A DNA stretch of 64,000 nt from Cytobacillus sp. IB215665 (GCF_033963835.1 NZ_JAXBME010000006.1:62001-126000), one strand, 5' to 3'; shown: positions 26,626 through 36,322, counted from the stretch's first letter. Notes: generated by a model not told the origin, from the sequence alone. Numbers and translations are program-made.

Positions 26626-26773
26626 CACTTTTAGTCCCAAATTGATCACATACTTAATACTTAACATAGCCGGAAGGCTTATCAAGATATACACCATTAA
26701 AAAAAGTGAGTAAGAAAAATTTGTTTATTAACTTTATTTTTTGGAATATCCCATAAAATTTAAAACCTAGATA

Positions 26774-27034
26774 TCATTCAACTCTAGTATTTGGATCACC
26801 GATGGATAATCCATATTCTAACCTACAAGGCTCATTATCAGGAGAATTTATACATGTGGCAGAAATTTCACGCACATGATTACCTGCTAAAACAGTAGCA
26901 TCAATGCCATATAATGTTACCGAAGTCGAGTCGATAAGACCTATCATCGTAATTTCTACTTTACAACCTTCTGAAAGGGCTTCTACATTTAAAGTTAAAA
27001 AAATATGAAGGATGCAAAATATTTGTTTTCGCAT
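26774..27034 (-). CDS. unrecognised small protein, possibly exported or a gene fragment
   Basis: From ATG 27034 the 86-residue frame starts MRKQIFCILHIFLTLNVEA, which resembles a signal peptide, and continues LSEGCKVEITMIGLIDSTSV, a beta-rich cysteine-containing part, ending DPNTRVE. No ribosome binding site is visible, so it may be a fragment whose own start is lost. No family recognised. Confidence 0.35.
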   Translation of the reverse strand: MRKQIFCILHIFLTLNVEALSEGCKVEITMIGLIDSTSVTLYGIDATVLAGNHVREISATCINSPDNEPCRLEYGLSIGDPNTRVE

Positions 27035-27375
27035 ATTACAAGTTAGAACCAATTAGTAATTGAAAAATAAGATAGTAGGTGTTTTTACCGCATAAGAAAT
27101 GCCTTTTTGAGCAGAAATGATACGCATAGAATTCCATGTAAGCTGAAGAACAAATATTTATATTTAATGGAAACAAAATACGTGACAAAATGACTTTCTT
27201 AGCAATCGCTTTCTTTAACAATAAATTCCGATACTCATAGACTCCAATGATAGAACCAAACTGATAAAGTGCAAATAAAGGTTTTCAAAGAATTCCCATA
27301 AAATTGGAATATTATGTTACTATTAGATCGTATAATAGTTTTACAAGTATGAGGAGAATGAAGGAGAGGGAAGCT
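27035..27375. other. non-coding stretch
   Basis: No supported gene; the minus-strand frame at 27036-27221 has no ribosome binding site or protein-like pattern. Confidence 0.4.
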
Positions 27376-27843
27376 TTGAGAGAAGATCAGTTATTTGAAC
27401 AAATGAAAATGTGGCGTAAATGGACTGTTCAACTACTTCGTACAATTCCCGATGAAGTTGTTGACGAAATTCCGCACGGTCATAATAACAGCATCCGCTG
27501 GAATGCTGGTCATATTTTAGTTGGTTGGGATCATACGATGTTTCCTGCTGTCAATGAGAAGAGACAATTGCCTCTTACATATCACCAAATGTTCCCAAGA
27601 GGTAGTAAACCACAAAATTGGACAGAACATCCCCCGTCGATCGAAGAGATCATTAACAAACTGGAGGAACAACCGGATCTAATTGTAAGATCATGTATGG
27701 GACATCTTGATGACCCACTTCATGAATCTTTTTTAGGCATGGAAACATTAGGAGATATGGTTGTTTTTCATATGAACCATGAAAATCTACACATAGGGAT
27801 TATTAAAAGTATGAAGAATTTACTTGAAGTAAAGTTGACATAG
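27376..27843 (+). CDS. DinB-family protein
   Basis: 156 residues from TTG 27376, five bases after AAGGAGAGG; upstream ATGs at 27358 and earlier are poorly spaced. The family's three metal ligands can be seen: His in NNSIRWNAGHILVGWDH (about residues 44-56) and two in HMNHENLHIG near the C-terminus. DinB/YfiT-like proteins are four-helix bundles, many with a metal-dependent hydrolase or thiol-transferase role. A second member lies at 55131. Monocistronic with its own terminator. Confidence 0.85.
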   Translation: MREDQLFEQMKMWRKWTVQLLRTIPDEVVDEIPHGHNNSIRWNAGHILVGWDHTMFPAVNEKRQLPLTYHQMFPRGSKPQNWTEHPPSIEEIINKLEEQPDLIVRSCMGHLDDPLHESFLGMETLGDMVVFHMNHENLHIGIIKSMKNLLEVKLT

Positions 27844-27880
27844 TTAACAAGTTTTTTAAAAAATAACTTTTGAGATTACT

Positions 27881-27906
27881 AAGGGCTGAAAAAACAGCCC
27901 TTTTTG
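27881..27906 (+). terminator. intrinsic terminator
   Basis: Arms AAGGGCTG and CAGCCCTT with a six-base loop and a following TTTTTG; it ends the DinB-family gene. Confidence 0.85.
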
Positions 27907-28209
27907 TTTTGAGACATTAGGAAAACTTATTTGTGTTTGATCAAATGACACATTGCGTTCTAACAAAAATGTATAAAATGATGAATATGACAGAGTTTGA
28001 ATTACTGATATAAGTATTGGAAGTAAATAGTCAACGACAATACATACCTTCCTCAACATAAAAGATTTCAATAATCGTTGTCATTGTCAGTCTATGCTAG
28101 GTTAGAAAAGGTGTCATGATCTCTTTTAAACTCAAACACTAGAATGTTATTCTTCAATTCTTAATGCTAGCCTGTATTTAGTACTATTATCATTCACAAT
28201 TACATGAAA
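27907..28209. other. non-coding stretch with a Fur-box-like sequence
   Basis: CAATAATCGTTGTCA at 28070-28084 matches 10-11 of the 14 informative bases of a 7-1-7 Fur box, but no iron gene flanks it. A minus-strand frame below it lacks a sensible domain. Confidence 0.25.
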
Positions 28210-29292
28210 TCATCCTTCCTTGTTGTTGAAAAAGAGGGATGTCCATCCCTTGGCATACCTACCCTTTAATAATGGTTTTATTGTTTCCACTGGTGAAGTT
28301 AAGAATCTGAAGTTTGATGTAAAAAAGTTTGAGCTTAGGAAAGTTGTGACTATTAAAGCAATCATAAGGTTAACGATAAACTGTGTATCCACATTCCAGT
28401 CGTTCATAAAGTTAATTTTTTCCCACATAAATACGAAGACTGGATGAAATAGGTAGATTCCTATTGAATGGTCGCCCCATTTTGTAAGGAAACTTTTTTT
28501 GCCATTAATCACAATGAGTATTAGTATAGAAAGCCATGTAGATAATAGAAAGTGTGATAGTATTTTTGTTACATAGGTTTCGTTGTCTGACAAGAAACTT
28601 GATGTGCTATAACTTCCTTTATAAAGCCATTCCAAGTTAGGTGTAAATTCAATAAAAAGAAATACACCCATCGCTGATAGTAGCAATAAACCTTTTGCTA
28701 TATTTGGTGATAGGCTAATATAAAGTTTCTTTAGCGCATTGTTAGACATAAAAAACCCAGCAAAGAAAAAAGGTGCAAATGTAATCGTACGCTGATAACT
28801 AAGTGTATAAGAAGAAAAATTAGGATATAATTCTATCGTAAAATTCACGAGGGGATCTGTGTATAGACGTGAAAAAAAACTAATTAAAAGTATGAGGGTA
28901 AATAGAATTAGTTTACCAATATTGTTTGGATTCAACTTTGCTATAATTACAGCTAAGACATACCAAAAAGATATACTAACGATATACCAAAGGTGAAATA
29001 TTGGCTTCTCATAGTTAAACTTCATTGTCTCGTACTCTCCAACGAAGTAGAAAAACAGTGAATATAATGTCTGAAAAATGATATACAGCATAAAGAGATT
29101 AACAACTTTCTTCATTTGTATTCTTTTTGCTAAAAATCCACTTATGAACACAAAAAGTGGCATGTGAAACGCATAAATAAAAATAAAAGTTTGAAGATAG
29201 TGTTCTTTATTCAACTCTAAGAAATGTCCAAATACCACAAGGAAAATTAGTATACCTTTCGTATTAGTTAACTTTAAATCCTTATCAAACAA
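28210..29292 (-). CDS. membrane acyltransferase, acyltransferase-3 family
   Basis: 360 residues, TTG 29292, five bases after GGGGGAGG. It opens with the family signature TKGILIFLVVFGHFLEL (catalytic His near residue 23) and YAFHMPLFVFISGFLAKR (about 40-57). About ten membrane segments follow, ending in the SIGIYLFHPVFVF motif near residue 275. Such enzymes O-acetylate cell-wall or surface polysaccharides. The gene lies behind direct-repeat operator copy C, 40 bases from its -10. The last 25 residues are basic. Confidence 0.85.
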   Translation of the reverse strand: MFDKDLKLTNTKGILIFLVVFGHFLELNKEHYLQTFIFIYAFHMPLFVFISGFLAKRIQMKKVVNLFMLYIIFQTLYSLFFYFVGEYETMKFNYEKPIFHLWYIVSISFWYVLAVIIAKLNPNNIGKLILFTLILLISFFSRLYTDPLVNFTIELYPNFSSYTLSYQRTITFAPFFFAGFFMSNNALKKLYISLSPNIAKGLLLLSAMGVFLFIEFTPNLEWLYKGSYSTSSFLSDNETYVTKILSHFLLSTWLSILILIVINGKKSFLTKWGDHSIGIYLFHPVFVFMWEKINFMNDWNVDTQFIVNLMIALIVTTFLSSNFFTSNFRFLTSPVETIKPLLKGRYAKGWTSLFFNNKEG

Positions 29293-29332
29293 TTCAACCT
29301 CCCCCTAATTTGCCGTGTATGTTATGGCTTTA

Positions 29333-29385
29333 AATATACCTGTCTACAATGACTTTCCAGTGACTCTAATATGACAATTTAGTCA
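29333..29385 (-). promoter_or_regulatory. direct-repeat operator and promoter, copy C
   Basis: On the minus strand: TGACTAAATT (29385-29376), then GTCATATTAGA, GTCACTGGAAA and GTCATTGTAGA, four bases, and TATATT (29338-29333). Order, period and spacing to the -10 equal copies A and B. The acyltransferase start is 41 bases downstream. Confidence 0.65.
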
Positions 29386-29883
29386 CTTATGCTGAATCTG
29401 TTATATTGTTTATAAAACTTAATTAGTAACGTGTTCTTCTTTTTCCTTACTTTAAACAATGAAATTTAAGCAATAACGAGACCTTTACCGGCGCTTTAAC
29501 GTGTTTTTTAAATAAGACAAACGGTTTTTATACATTTTGGTGACTAGTGAGGTTGTTCAGTTGAACGATACAAGGATAATGGAACTGCTTAACAGTAACA
29601 ATTTGTGAAGATAAGTGACATCTCGACTTATGGAGGAGTTTAGGTTGCGATATTTCATTAGTTGTTTTGTTATACAAAAAAGTACTTAGAGAAGATCTTG
29701 ACCGTTAGCGGAGACAGTAGTGGGTGAAAGAATGATGTTAAAGATTATTAAAATAAGGATTGGATTGGCGGTTCAATAATATTATTTTTGAATGGTAACT
29801 TTGTAAATTTATCGATAAATATAATTTACACAATTAGTGTAAAAATAAAAAAATCCATTCATTTAAACAATACACAAGAAATA
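29386..29883. other. non-coding stretch
   Basis: No gene supported. A few short frames near 29600-29720 have no start or ribosome binding site. Confidence 0.4.
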
Positions 29884-29912
29884 GGGGAAGCTCCTAAAAT
29901 CGGAGTTTCCCC
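29884..29912 (-). terminator. hairpin after the SRAP gene
   Basis: Arms GGGGAAGCTCC and GGAGTTTCCCC (one mismatch) around seven bases, 64 bases past the stop on the minus strand and followed by TATTTCTTG. A tandem 15-bp duplication (AACCAAGCCTTCCT) at 29949-29979 lies between stop and hairpin. Confidence 0.6.
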
Positions 29913-29975
29913 AGAATCCATTTTACAAGTATCATTATGATGGCTATTTAACCAAGCCTTCCTAACCAAGCCTTC

Positions 29976-30650
29976 CTAACATACTTGCTCTATTAAGTTA
30001 GGAGAGTTGTTCTTTGGCGAATTTACATCTGATGACACTTCAAAAGCTTCCATAAGTTCTTGGTCAAAAGGTATTAACAACTTCTGAAGATAAGTTGTAT
30101 CATTTATAGATGGATCTAACCAAATTTTTTCATCATCTGGTTTTAGAATTACGGGCATCCGGTTATGAATTTTAGACATTAAATCGTTAGGTTCGGTTGT
30201 GATGACAGTGCACGAATAAATAGTATGTCCATCTGGGGAATTCCAGGATTCCCATAATCCAGCCATCCCAAACGGTTCATCTGATTTAAGCTTAATACGC
30301 ATAGGAATTTTGCGCTCTTGCGTCTTCTTCCATTCATAGAAAGAATCGGCAATGACTAAGCACCGCTTCTTTTTATAAGCATGTCGAAAACTAGTTTTTT
30401 CAGCAAGTGTCTCAGCTCGAGCATTAATCATTTTATAACCGATTTTCATATCCTTTGCCCATCGAGGGATGAAGCCCCATCTAAGATATCCAAGTCGATT
30501 CTTTTCACCGTCGTTAATTACAGTTACGACAGAATGTGAAGGAGCAACATTATAATTAAACCGGTATTCTTCTTCTGCAAAAGCTGCTTTAATGTCAAAG
30601 CGGTCAATAATCTGATCAAATTGAGTGAAAAGAGTAAACCTACCACACAT
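29976..30650 (-). CDS. SOS-response-associated protein, SRAP family (HMCES/YedK-like)
   Basis: 225 residues. The start must be ATG 30650, because the family needs Met-Cys at its N-terminus: MCGRFTLF, where Cys2 becomes the catalytic residue after Met removal; TAGGTGAT precedes it. The frame extends 22 codons upstream without a site. Further motifs are MINARAETLAEK, VIADSFYEWKK (active-site Glu) and MSKIHNRMPVIL (active-site His). The family crosslinks to abasic sites in single-stranded DNA and shields them. Length and motifs are complete. Monocistronic. Confidence 0.92.
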   Translation of the reverse strand: MCGRFTLFTQFDQIIDRFDIKAAFAEEEYRFNYNVAPSHSVVTVINDGEKNRLGYLRWGFIPRWAKDMKIGYKMINARAETLAEKTSFRHAYKKKRCLVIADSFYEWKKTQERKIPMRIKLKSDEPFGMAGLWESWNSPDGHTIYSCTVITTEPNDLMSKIHNRMPVILKPDDEKIWLDPSINDTTYLQKLLIPFDQELMEAFEVSSDVNSPKNNSPNLIEQVC

Positions 30651-30882
30651 CATATCACCTACATAAATTAATACGACGATTGTAGCAAAAATTGTAAGAG
30701 TAGGCAAATAAATCATCTGATAAGAACTAATGGCAAATTTACTTGAATAGGAGTTTTTTTACATACTGAAGTTCTAAATACTAATTAGTTTAATAAATTG
30801 GATCTCTTTGTATGAAATACGCTTTAGGAGCTCTATAAAGATGAAATAGACTATATGGAAAAAATCATCATAATATACTAAA

Positions 30883-31068
30883 TTACCTACGGTTCTTATA
30901 TTTATTCGTTATCATGAGCTGATATTTATAAAGCAAATCATCTAGACGTTGACTGAGGTATTTTGTCTCACAGTGATTCAACCCTTTTTGAAGGCCAGAT
31001 GTAATCATTTCTGATCTTATTTCTTCGATTTGTTGTAATAGCTGTGATTCGCGCTGATTATTCATCAT
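30883..31068 (-). CDS. Spo0E-family aspartyl-phosphate phosphatase
   Basis: 61 residues from ATG 31068 (or 31065), ten bases after GAGGTG. Two-helix hairpin with the signature LSQRLDDLLYKYQ at about residues 37-49; the SQ-x-LD core is intact. Spo0E-type proteins dephosphorylate the response regulator Spo0A and so delay sporulation. Its presence supports a spore-forming host. The gene is alone; no kinase or Spo0A gene is near. The first helix reads LLQQIEEIRSEMITSGLQKG. Confidence 0.85.
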   Translation of the reverse strand: MMNNQRESQLLQQIEEIRSEMITSGLQKGLNHCETKYLSQRLDDLLYKYQLMITNKYKNRR

Positions 31069-31388
31069 TGTATAAAAACACCTCAATAACTAAAATATGG
31101 ATAAAGTTAAGTAGACAATAATTATATAGATTAATAGATAACATTTAAATAGATGTAACAAAATTGTAACGTGGTAAATGTTTACATTAAGAGGGAGTAA
31201 AGGAAATGACCGGGTTCAAAATGGAAAAGGATAGACCATGTTGATGTTTGGGTTTAAAAGTATGAAATAATTACATATTTATGCTCTAAAAAACTGAATC
31301 TTGTGTGGCTAGGTATACTTGTAAAACAGTGGAGACGGTATAGATACCTACACAAATTGATGTCAAAAAGCTGTAGTTGATATCCTAA
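31069..31388. other. non-coding stretch
   Basis: No gene; the frames over 31254-31463 overlap the MITE end and are shadows. Confidence 0.4.
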
Positions 31389-31551
31389 GACTCTTTTCGT
31401 AAACATTGTTGCTATTGATATCAAACTTGAATTATTAAAAAGTGGTTTTATATTGTAAATCATTGTTGTACAGAAGAAAAGATGGAACGAACTTTAGTTA
31501 TGTAGGTATTTACTTCTTAATATGAAAAGCAACAATCAATGCGAAATCAGC
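31389..31551 (+). mobile_element. MITE-like repeat, copy 2 (complete)
   Basis: Left end GACTCTTTTCGTAAACATTG then TTGCTATTG; right end, as its complement, GCTGATTTCGCATTGATTG then TTGCTTTTC. The two are imperfect inverted repeats of about 27 bp. Inside are CATTGTTGTACAGAAGAAAA and ACGAACTTTAGTT, shared with copy 48990-49152. 163 bp, no coding capacity. Confidence 0.7.
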
Positions 31552-31696
31552 ATACCCGAACAATATGATTTGACATACTTTTTCCTATTTTAATCCTTAG
31601 ATTGCTTACTATCCGAATTATAAGAAAAAACAAATGATTTATACGTACAATTCATAGTATTTATTAACAACAATTTATTTGAAGGTGGTATCGTAT

Positions 31697-32728
31697 ATGT
31701 CTTTTGCATATGTAGCGAATTTAGGAAGACAAGGAACAGTTTCTGTGATTGACACGAAATCTCATAGTGTGATTACTACTGTTAGCGTAGGTGCTGATCC
31801 AAGAGTAATCCAATTTACTCCGGATGGAAAGTTAGCTTATGTTATGAATGATACATCTCCAGGTTCGGTTTCCATTATAGATACGAAAACGCACAGTGTA
31901 ATTGCTACAGCTTTAGTTGGTGATAATTCGTCAGATTTACAAATTACACCAGATGGAAAGTTTGCATATGTAGCAAGTGTTATGGAAGAGTTTGTTTGTG
32001 TTATAGATACAAAAACTCATTCAGTGATCGCGACTGTAGATATAGTAAATACTCCAATAGTGTTATTAATAACTCCTGATGGAAGTGTAGCTTACATTCT
32101 AAGTACAAGAACCCAACAAAGATTGACTGCGATTGATACAAAAACACATAACATAATTGCTACTAATTTTATCATGGGCGATAGTCTTAATAATATGGTA
32201 ATTACTCCAAACGGCAAATTATTATATGTTGCAACTGAACGAAGGAATGTGATGGTCATCGATACAAAAACTCAATCAGTAATTACAACAATTGGAATTG
32301 GAGGGCAGTTTGTGAATATCGGGATGGTTGTGGCACCAGATGGAAAGTTTGTTTACGTAGGAAGCGGGGTGGACAGAACTGTTTCAGTTATTGACACCAA
32401 ATCACAAAATATCATCGCAACTATAGGAGTTGGTGAAAGACCTGATAACATGGTCATTACACCTGATGGAAAATTTCTATATGTTGCAAACGTAAGTGAT
32501 AATACAATTTCTGTTATAGATACGAAGACACATTCAGTTATAGTAACTATACCCGTTAATGATATAGGTAATGATGCAGGAATAGCCATATCTTTAGACG
32601 GGAAATTTCTATATGTGGCAAATATAGGGAGTGGAAATGTATCAGTTATTGATACAAAAACTCATTCGGTAATCGCTACAGTTACAGTTGGCATTAACCC
32701 AGTAAGTGTTGTGTTCTCACCTGTATAA
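31697..32728 (+). CDS. YVTN-type beta-propeller protein
   Basis: 343 residues; ATG 31697, eight bases after GAAGGTGG, is preferred over the upstream TTG 31679. Eight repeats of about 42 residues carry VSVIDTKTHSVIATV-like and TPDGKFLYVAN-like strands; for example blades begin near VSVIDTKSHSV, VSIIDTKTHSV, VCVIDTKTHSV and ISVIDTKTHSV. The high similarity among blades points to recent internal duplication. No signal peptide or anchor is seen, unlike most surface YVTN proteins. Likely a binding scaffold (YncE-like); the partner is unknown. A decayed relative lies at 2340. Confidence 0.85.
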   Translation: MSFAYVANLGRQGTVSVIDTKSHSVITTVSVGADPRVIQFTPDGKLAYVMNDTSPGSVSIIDTKTHSVIATALVGDNSSDLQITPDGKFAYVASVMEEFVCVIDTKTHSVIATVDIVNTPIVLLITPDGSVAYILSTRTQQRLTAIDTKTHNIIATNFIMGDSLNNMVITPNGKLLYVATERRNVMVIDTKTQSVITTIGIGGQFVNIGMVVAPDGKFVYVGSGVDRTVSVIDTKSQNIIATIGVGERPDNMVITPDGKFLYVANVSDNTISVIDTKTHSVIVTIPVNDIGNDAGIAISLDGKFLYVANIGSGNVSVIDTKTHSVIATVTVGINPVSVVFSPV

Positions 32729-33076
32729 TCGAATACAGTAACTAGGATTGTTAAAAATGTATTTGGATCAAAGCTTGTCAAAGTCCTGTCTACATCTTAG
32801 CAAGATTTATTTTTCTCTAATAATCGGATGAATGCTGCTGTTAAGCAATGAAAAATAGTCAGCCTTTGAGAAGAGGGTTGTGAGTTAGATGCCTTAATGG
32901 CAGCAGTGTAAATGTAATATGTAGAGCTGATTCAGATATAAATTGAGAAAGGTGATTTGCTTTAAATACGGGAAAAAATGATGAAGTTATTTTTTCCATT
33001 ATTTTATCTATTGAACAACTATAACACCTCCATTATAGTCGAATTATCAGATTAAATATGAGGTGGCATCCAACAG
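32729..33076. other. non-coding stretch
   Basis: No gene, hairpin or repeat supported. Confidence 0.4.
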
Positions 33077-33646
33077 GTGAATCAGACAAGATTTAAATCA
33101 TTTAAGGCTTTAATGAGTAACAATATGAAAGGTTATGTCCAAAAACTACTTATTTGTTTATTAGTAATCTCTGTAATAATTAACTACGTCCAATACAATA
33201 AGAATCAGAATCAAGATGATTTATTACGTGATTTTCACATGGAATATATCTCTGATATTTTTTTTATAAGTGAAAGTTTTTCTTATCTTGTAAATTTAAA
33301 TATAGAAGAATTGAAAGATGCTGAACGTTCATATTCTCAAATGTTATGGTACACTTCTAAATTGGGAGCAAGTCATGAAATAAATGCAGCATTTGAAACA
33401 GAACTACTAATAGATAATGCTTACGGTCTAGTAAAAAAGTTATATTCAAAAACTCAATCAGGAATACCCTTCACTGAAGAAGATTTGTTAGAAATTAAAG
33501 AAATAAACAAATATTTAGAACTCTTCTCTAAAGGAACCAACTATGACATTAGGAATAAGTCCTTTAAGGAGATAAAAAAAGAGCTATACAATAGAAATCA
33601 TAGGTTAATAGATGTAAGGTACGGTAAACCCCCAGCCAAAAATTAA
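33077..33646 (+). CDS. single-pass membrane protein of unknown function
   Basis: 189 residues from GTG 33077, after GAGGTGG. One hydrophobic segment at about residues 21-40 (VQKLLICLLVISVIINYVQ) follows a basic N-terminus, so the C-terminal 150 residues should face outward. That part is helical, rich in Glu, Lys and Asn (RDFHMEYISDIFFISESF ... EEDLLEIKEINKYLELF). No domain is recognised. A terminator follows directly. Confidence 0.65.
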   Translation: MNQTRFKSFKALMSNNMKGYVQKLLICLLVISVIINYVQYNKNQNQDDLLRDFHMEYISDIFFISESFSYLVNLNIEELKDAERSYSQMLWYTSKLGASHEINAAFETELLIDNAYGLVKKLYSKTQSGIPFTEEDLLEIKEINKYLELFSKGTNYDIRNKSFKEIKKELYNRNHRLIDVRYGKPPAKN

Positions 33647-33680
33647 AGCTTGCTTAGTACATATTAACACTCAGCCTAAA

Positions 33681-33712
33681 TGCATCCCGTCATAATTTTC
33701 TGACGGGGTGCA
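33681..33712 (+). terminator. terminator hairpin
   Basis: Arms TGCATCCCGTCA and TGACGGGGTGCA with one G-T pair and an eight-base loop, followed by TTGTTG. The T run is weak, the stem strong. Confidence 0.65.
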
Positions 33713-33771
33713 TTGTTGAGGTATTTTGCTTAGTAAAGTCATTTAATGAGCAACAGAAGCATGAATGGGAG

Positions 33772-34020
33772 ATGGTTGAAGAACACGAGCTTAAGATTAT
33801 CAAATGGTATGCATGGTTTTATGTAGCTGGATATATCTGGGCAGTATCATTGTTTATAGGCTATGCTCTTCCACAAACGTACACAATTGTAACTGGTACT
33901 GTGAATAATATATCAAATCTTTCATTTCGTTCATCTGATTTCTGGGATGGTATAATCTTATTAGTCATAACATTAGTTCCTCTGCCTTTATTAATAAGAT
34001 CTTGGTTAAAAGAATTATAG
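33772..34020 (+). CDS. small membrane protein, possibly 5'-truncated
   Basis: 82 residues from ATG 33772, but GGGAG is too close to be a good site. The frame is open upstream (SFNEQQKHEWEMVEEH), so the gene may have lost its start. Two hydrophobic segments (about 12-32 and 58-76) suggest a two-pass protein: WYAWFYVAGYIWAVSLFIGY and DGIILLVITLVPLPLLI. No family recognised. Confidence 0.45.
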   Translation: MVEEHELKIIKWYAWFYVAGYIWAVSLFIGYALPQTYTIVTGTVNNISNLSFRSSDFWDGIILLVITLVPLPLLIRSWLKEL

Positions 34021-34195
34021 CAACGCCGTAGTAATAATGTGAGTAACGTTACAGAAATAAATAATGTTAATGTTGTTGTTTCCTAATATATTGTGATAGT
34101 GTTATCAGCGGGATTATTATGGTTCTAAATTTCGATTAGGTATTTAATGTTGTCTAATTTCACTAATTATCATAAATTATAATCATTTGATTAAC
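34021..34195. other. non-coding stretch
   Basis: Nothing supported. Confidence 0.4.
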
Positions 34196-34226
34196 AATCC
34201 TGTAGGTATATTGACAGGATTTTTTC
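34196..34226 (+). terminator. intrinsic terminator
   Basis: Arms AATCCTGT and ACAGGATT around ten bases, followed by TTTTTC. It is 175 bases after the small membrane-protein gene. The 430 bases after it, up to 34656, hold no recognised gene. Confidence 0.7.
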
Positions 34227-34656
34227 TTATTCAGCAAACGGTCATTTATAAGAATATGAGTTTAATAATAGTGAGATTACTTTCTTCTATATCAACGGTG
34301 AGTTTATCCATATTTGTAATAACAAATTACATTTATTATTGCCTATATTGTTAACCAAATCGATCTTCAGAACCCATATCTATATGATTAATTGACTGAC
34401 CGTATAATACGAATGATACCTTTCTAATAGGTGGGTGTCTTTATTTATATTTAGGAGAATTATTTAGATATGGAAATATATGTAAGGATAGTAGAGGTTA
34501 CAACTAAAGTCGTAAAAAGGATAGACCTAATTTACGAGGCAATTCATTTTACATAATGTTATCCTCGACTATAAGGGGATAATCTAATTACTTTCTTTGG
34601 TAATAAAATACGCTATTACTTGTAAATTGGCTTTTACTAGTTTGGAGGTAAGGGTT

Positions 34657-35430
34657 ATGAACAATGCTAAATTGATTGATAATGTTTTAGGTTTTCTTTC
34701 GGTAAAAAGAGGTGATGTCAATCTAGAGTTATTAAACAAGCTAGTAAGGAATCACCAAATGAAAGTTAAATGGGAAACACTTTCAAAAATAATTGATTGG
34801 GAAAAGGGAGAACGTACTGGTGACTTTTTACCTTCCGTCGAGACTTATTTTGAACGTGTCATAGAAAAAGGGATGGGAGGTACTTGCTGGACACATTCTT
34901 TAGGGTTTCACTGGCTTCTTTCAAAGCTTGGATTTTCAGTTCATTATGTTTATATGGATCCAGGACATTTATGTTTACGTGTAGATCTAGACACAGCATA
35001 TTATATAGATGTTGGCTATTGTGCTCCTTTGTTTCAGTCATATCCAATGTTTGAATCTTTTCAGGTATTAGATGGGAGAGAACAATTTAATTACGTTGTT
35101 TCTAATGAAATGATAAAAGTTGAAAGAAAACCAGGGCCTACTAAGACTTTGAATCCAGAACCAGTTGTATTACGAGATTTACAACATATAATTAAACGTT
35201 CTAATGATTGGCAGGCTTCTCCTGTTTTAAGAGAGATACAAGTTTATGGTTATATTGATGGTGTTCCTACCCATTTGAAAAATAACATTATTAAACAATA
35301 TTTCAAGTATGGAAAAATAGAGTGTGAACTAAATGAAGAAGAAAGAGAAGAATGGATAATAGGTCGTTTTGGAATTGATAAATCCATATACCTTAATGCC
35401 CTTAGTGTGTATAAAGAAATGATGAAATAG
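34657..35430 (+). CDS. arylamine N-acetyltransferase
   Basis: 257 residues from ATG 34657, after TGGAGGTAAGGG; the upstream frame start at 34597 has no site. The Cys-His-Asp triad of the NAT family is visible: GGTCWTHS (Cys near residue 77), GHLCLRVD (His near 103) and YYIDVGY (Asp near 118). These enzymes transfer acetyl from acetyl-CoA to arylamines or hydrazines through a cysteine thioester, or serve in amide synthesis. The length fits the family. Monocistronic; no biosynthetic neighbours. Confidence 0.9.
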   Translation: MNNAKLIDNVLGFLSVKRGDVNLELLNKLVRNHQMKVKWETLSKIIDWEKGERTGDFLPSVETYFERVIEKGMGGTCWTHSLGFHWLLSKLGFSVHYVYMDPGHLCLRVDLDTAYYIDVGYCAPLFQSYPMFESFQVLDGREQFNYVVSNEMIKVERKPGPTKTLNPEPVVLRDLQHIIKRSNDWQASPVLREIQVYGYIDGVPTHLKNNIIKQYFKYGKIECELNEEEREEWIIGRFGIDKSIYLNALSVYKEMMK

Positions 35431-35683
35431 ATTTGAAACTTCTTAATTCAACTAAGTTTATTTGAAATAAATACGATTGTACTCTTAGTCAATAATGTTA
35501 AATTAATGTTTTCACTATATATATTGAACGTTCACAATAGGGTTCACTTTAGTAATAGAGGAGATGATTGTGTACAGTAAGAATACTTCTGTGTAGTTTA
35601 AGATTTAATTCAGGACAATGGACAATTTTATACATTTTATAAACATTAACAAACACTCAAATAATAAAATTAGGAGGGATTTA

Positions 35684-36142
35684 ATGTTTCCAGGGACTTT
35701 ATATGAAACTCACGTTAAAACAAAAAACCTAGATAAGGCCATTTCTTTTTACAAAAAATTAGGAATGGATCTGGCGTATACTATAACAGATCGAAGGGTT
35801 GCCTTTTTTTGGTTTGACAAAAATCATAAAAAAGAGCAGATGCTAGGTGTTTGGGAGGTATCAGATGTTGATTTCAATAAGAGCCACTTTGCGTTCAGAA
35901 TTAGCTATGAAGATATGTTGAATGCACGAGAATGGCTCCTTGATCGTAGAATTAGTCCAAGGGCTGCCTTTGGACTTGAGTCAACGGAACCTATCGTCCA
36001 TACGTGGGTACCCACAGCAAGCCTTTACTTTTATGATCCAGATGGTAACTCATTGGAATTTTTGTGTCTGCTTCCTGAAAAGAAAAAGGTAAGTAATGAT
36101 GTGATGTATTTAAGTGAATGGGAACAGATTAGTCTTGAATGA
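35684..36142 (+). CDS. VOC-family (glyoxalase/bleomycin-resistance) protein
   Basis: 152 residues from ATG 35684, eight bases after TAGGAGGG; the earlier ATG 35618 has no site. One double-module VOC fold: GTLYETHVKTKNLDKAISFYKKLGMDL, with the metal ligand His at about residue 8, HFAFRISYEDM in the middle and SLYFYDPDGNSLEFLCL (Glu ligand) near the end. The family includes glyoxalases, dioxygenases and fosfomycin or bleomycin resistance proteins; the substrate is not predictable. Confidence 0.85.
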   Translation: MFPGTLYETHVKTKNLDKAISFYKKLGMDLAYTITDRRVAFFWFDKNHKKEQMLGVWEVSDVDFNKSHFAFRISYEDMLNAREWLLDRRISPRAAFGLESTEPIVHTWVPTASLYFYDPDGNSLEFLCLLPEKKKVSNDVMYLSEWEQISLE

Positions 36143-36322
36143 AATTAATCACTTCATTTTCAGTTGTTTAATGTTTATAAAATGGTGTAAATCTGAAAAA
36201 AAGATGGACCGTGTAAAGTAAATTATAGTAATAAGATTTCTAGCTAACTAGTTGATAATAATAAAACTAAAAATACATTCCTAATCTACATAGCTTTAAA
36301 AAATTAAAAGGAGGTCATTCAT

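Noticed and set aside
27856..28071. Minus-strand 71-codon frame beside a Fur-like box
   Set aside because: Overlaps the DinB terminator, has poor composition and no domain; the Fur match is only partial.
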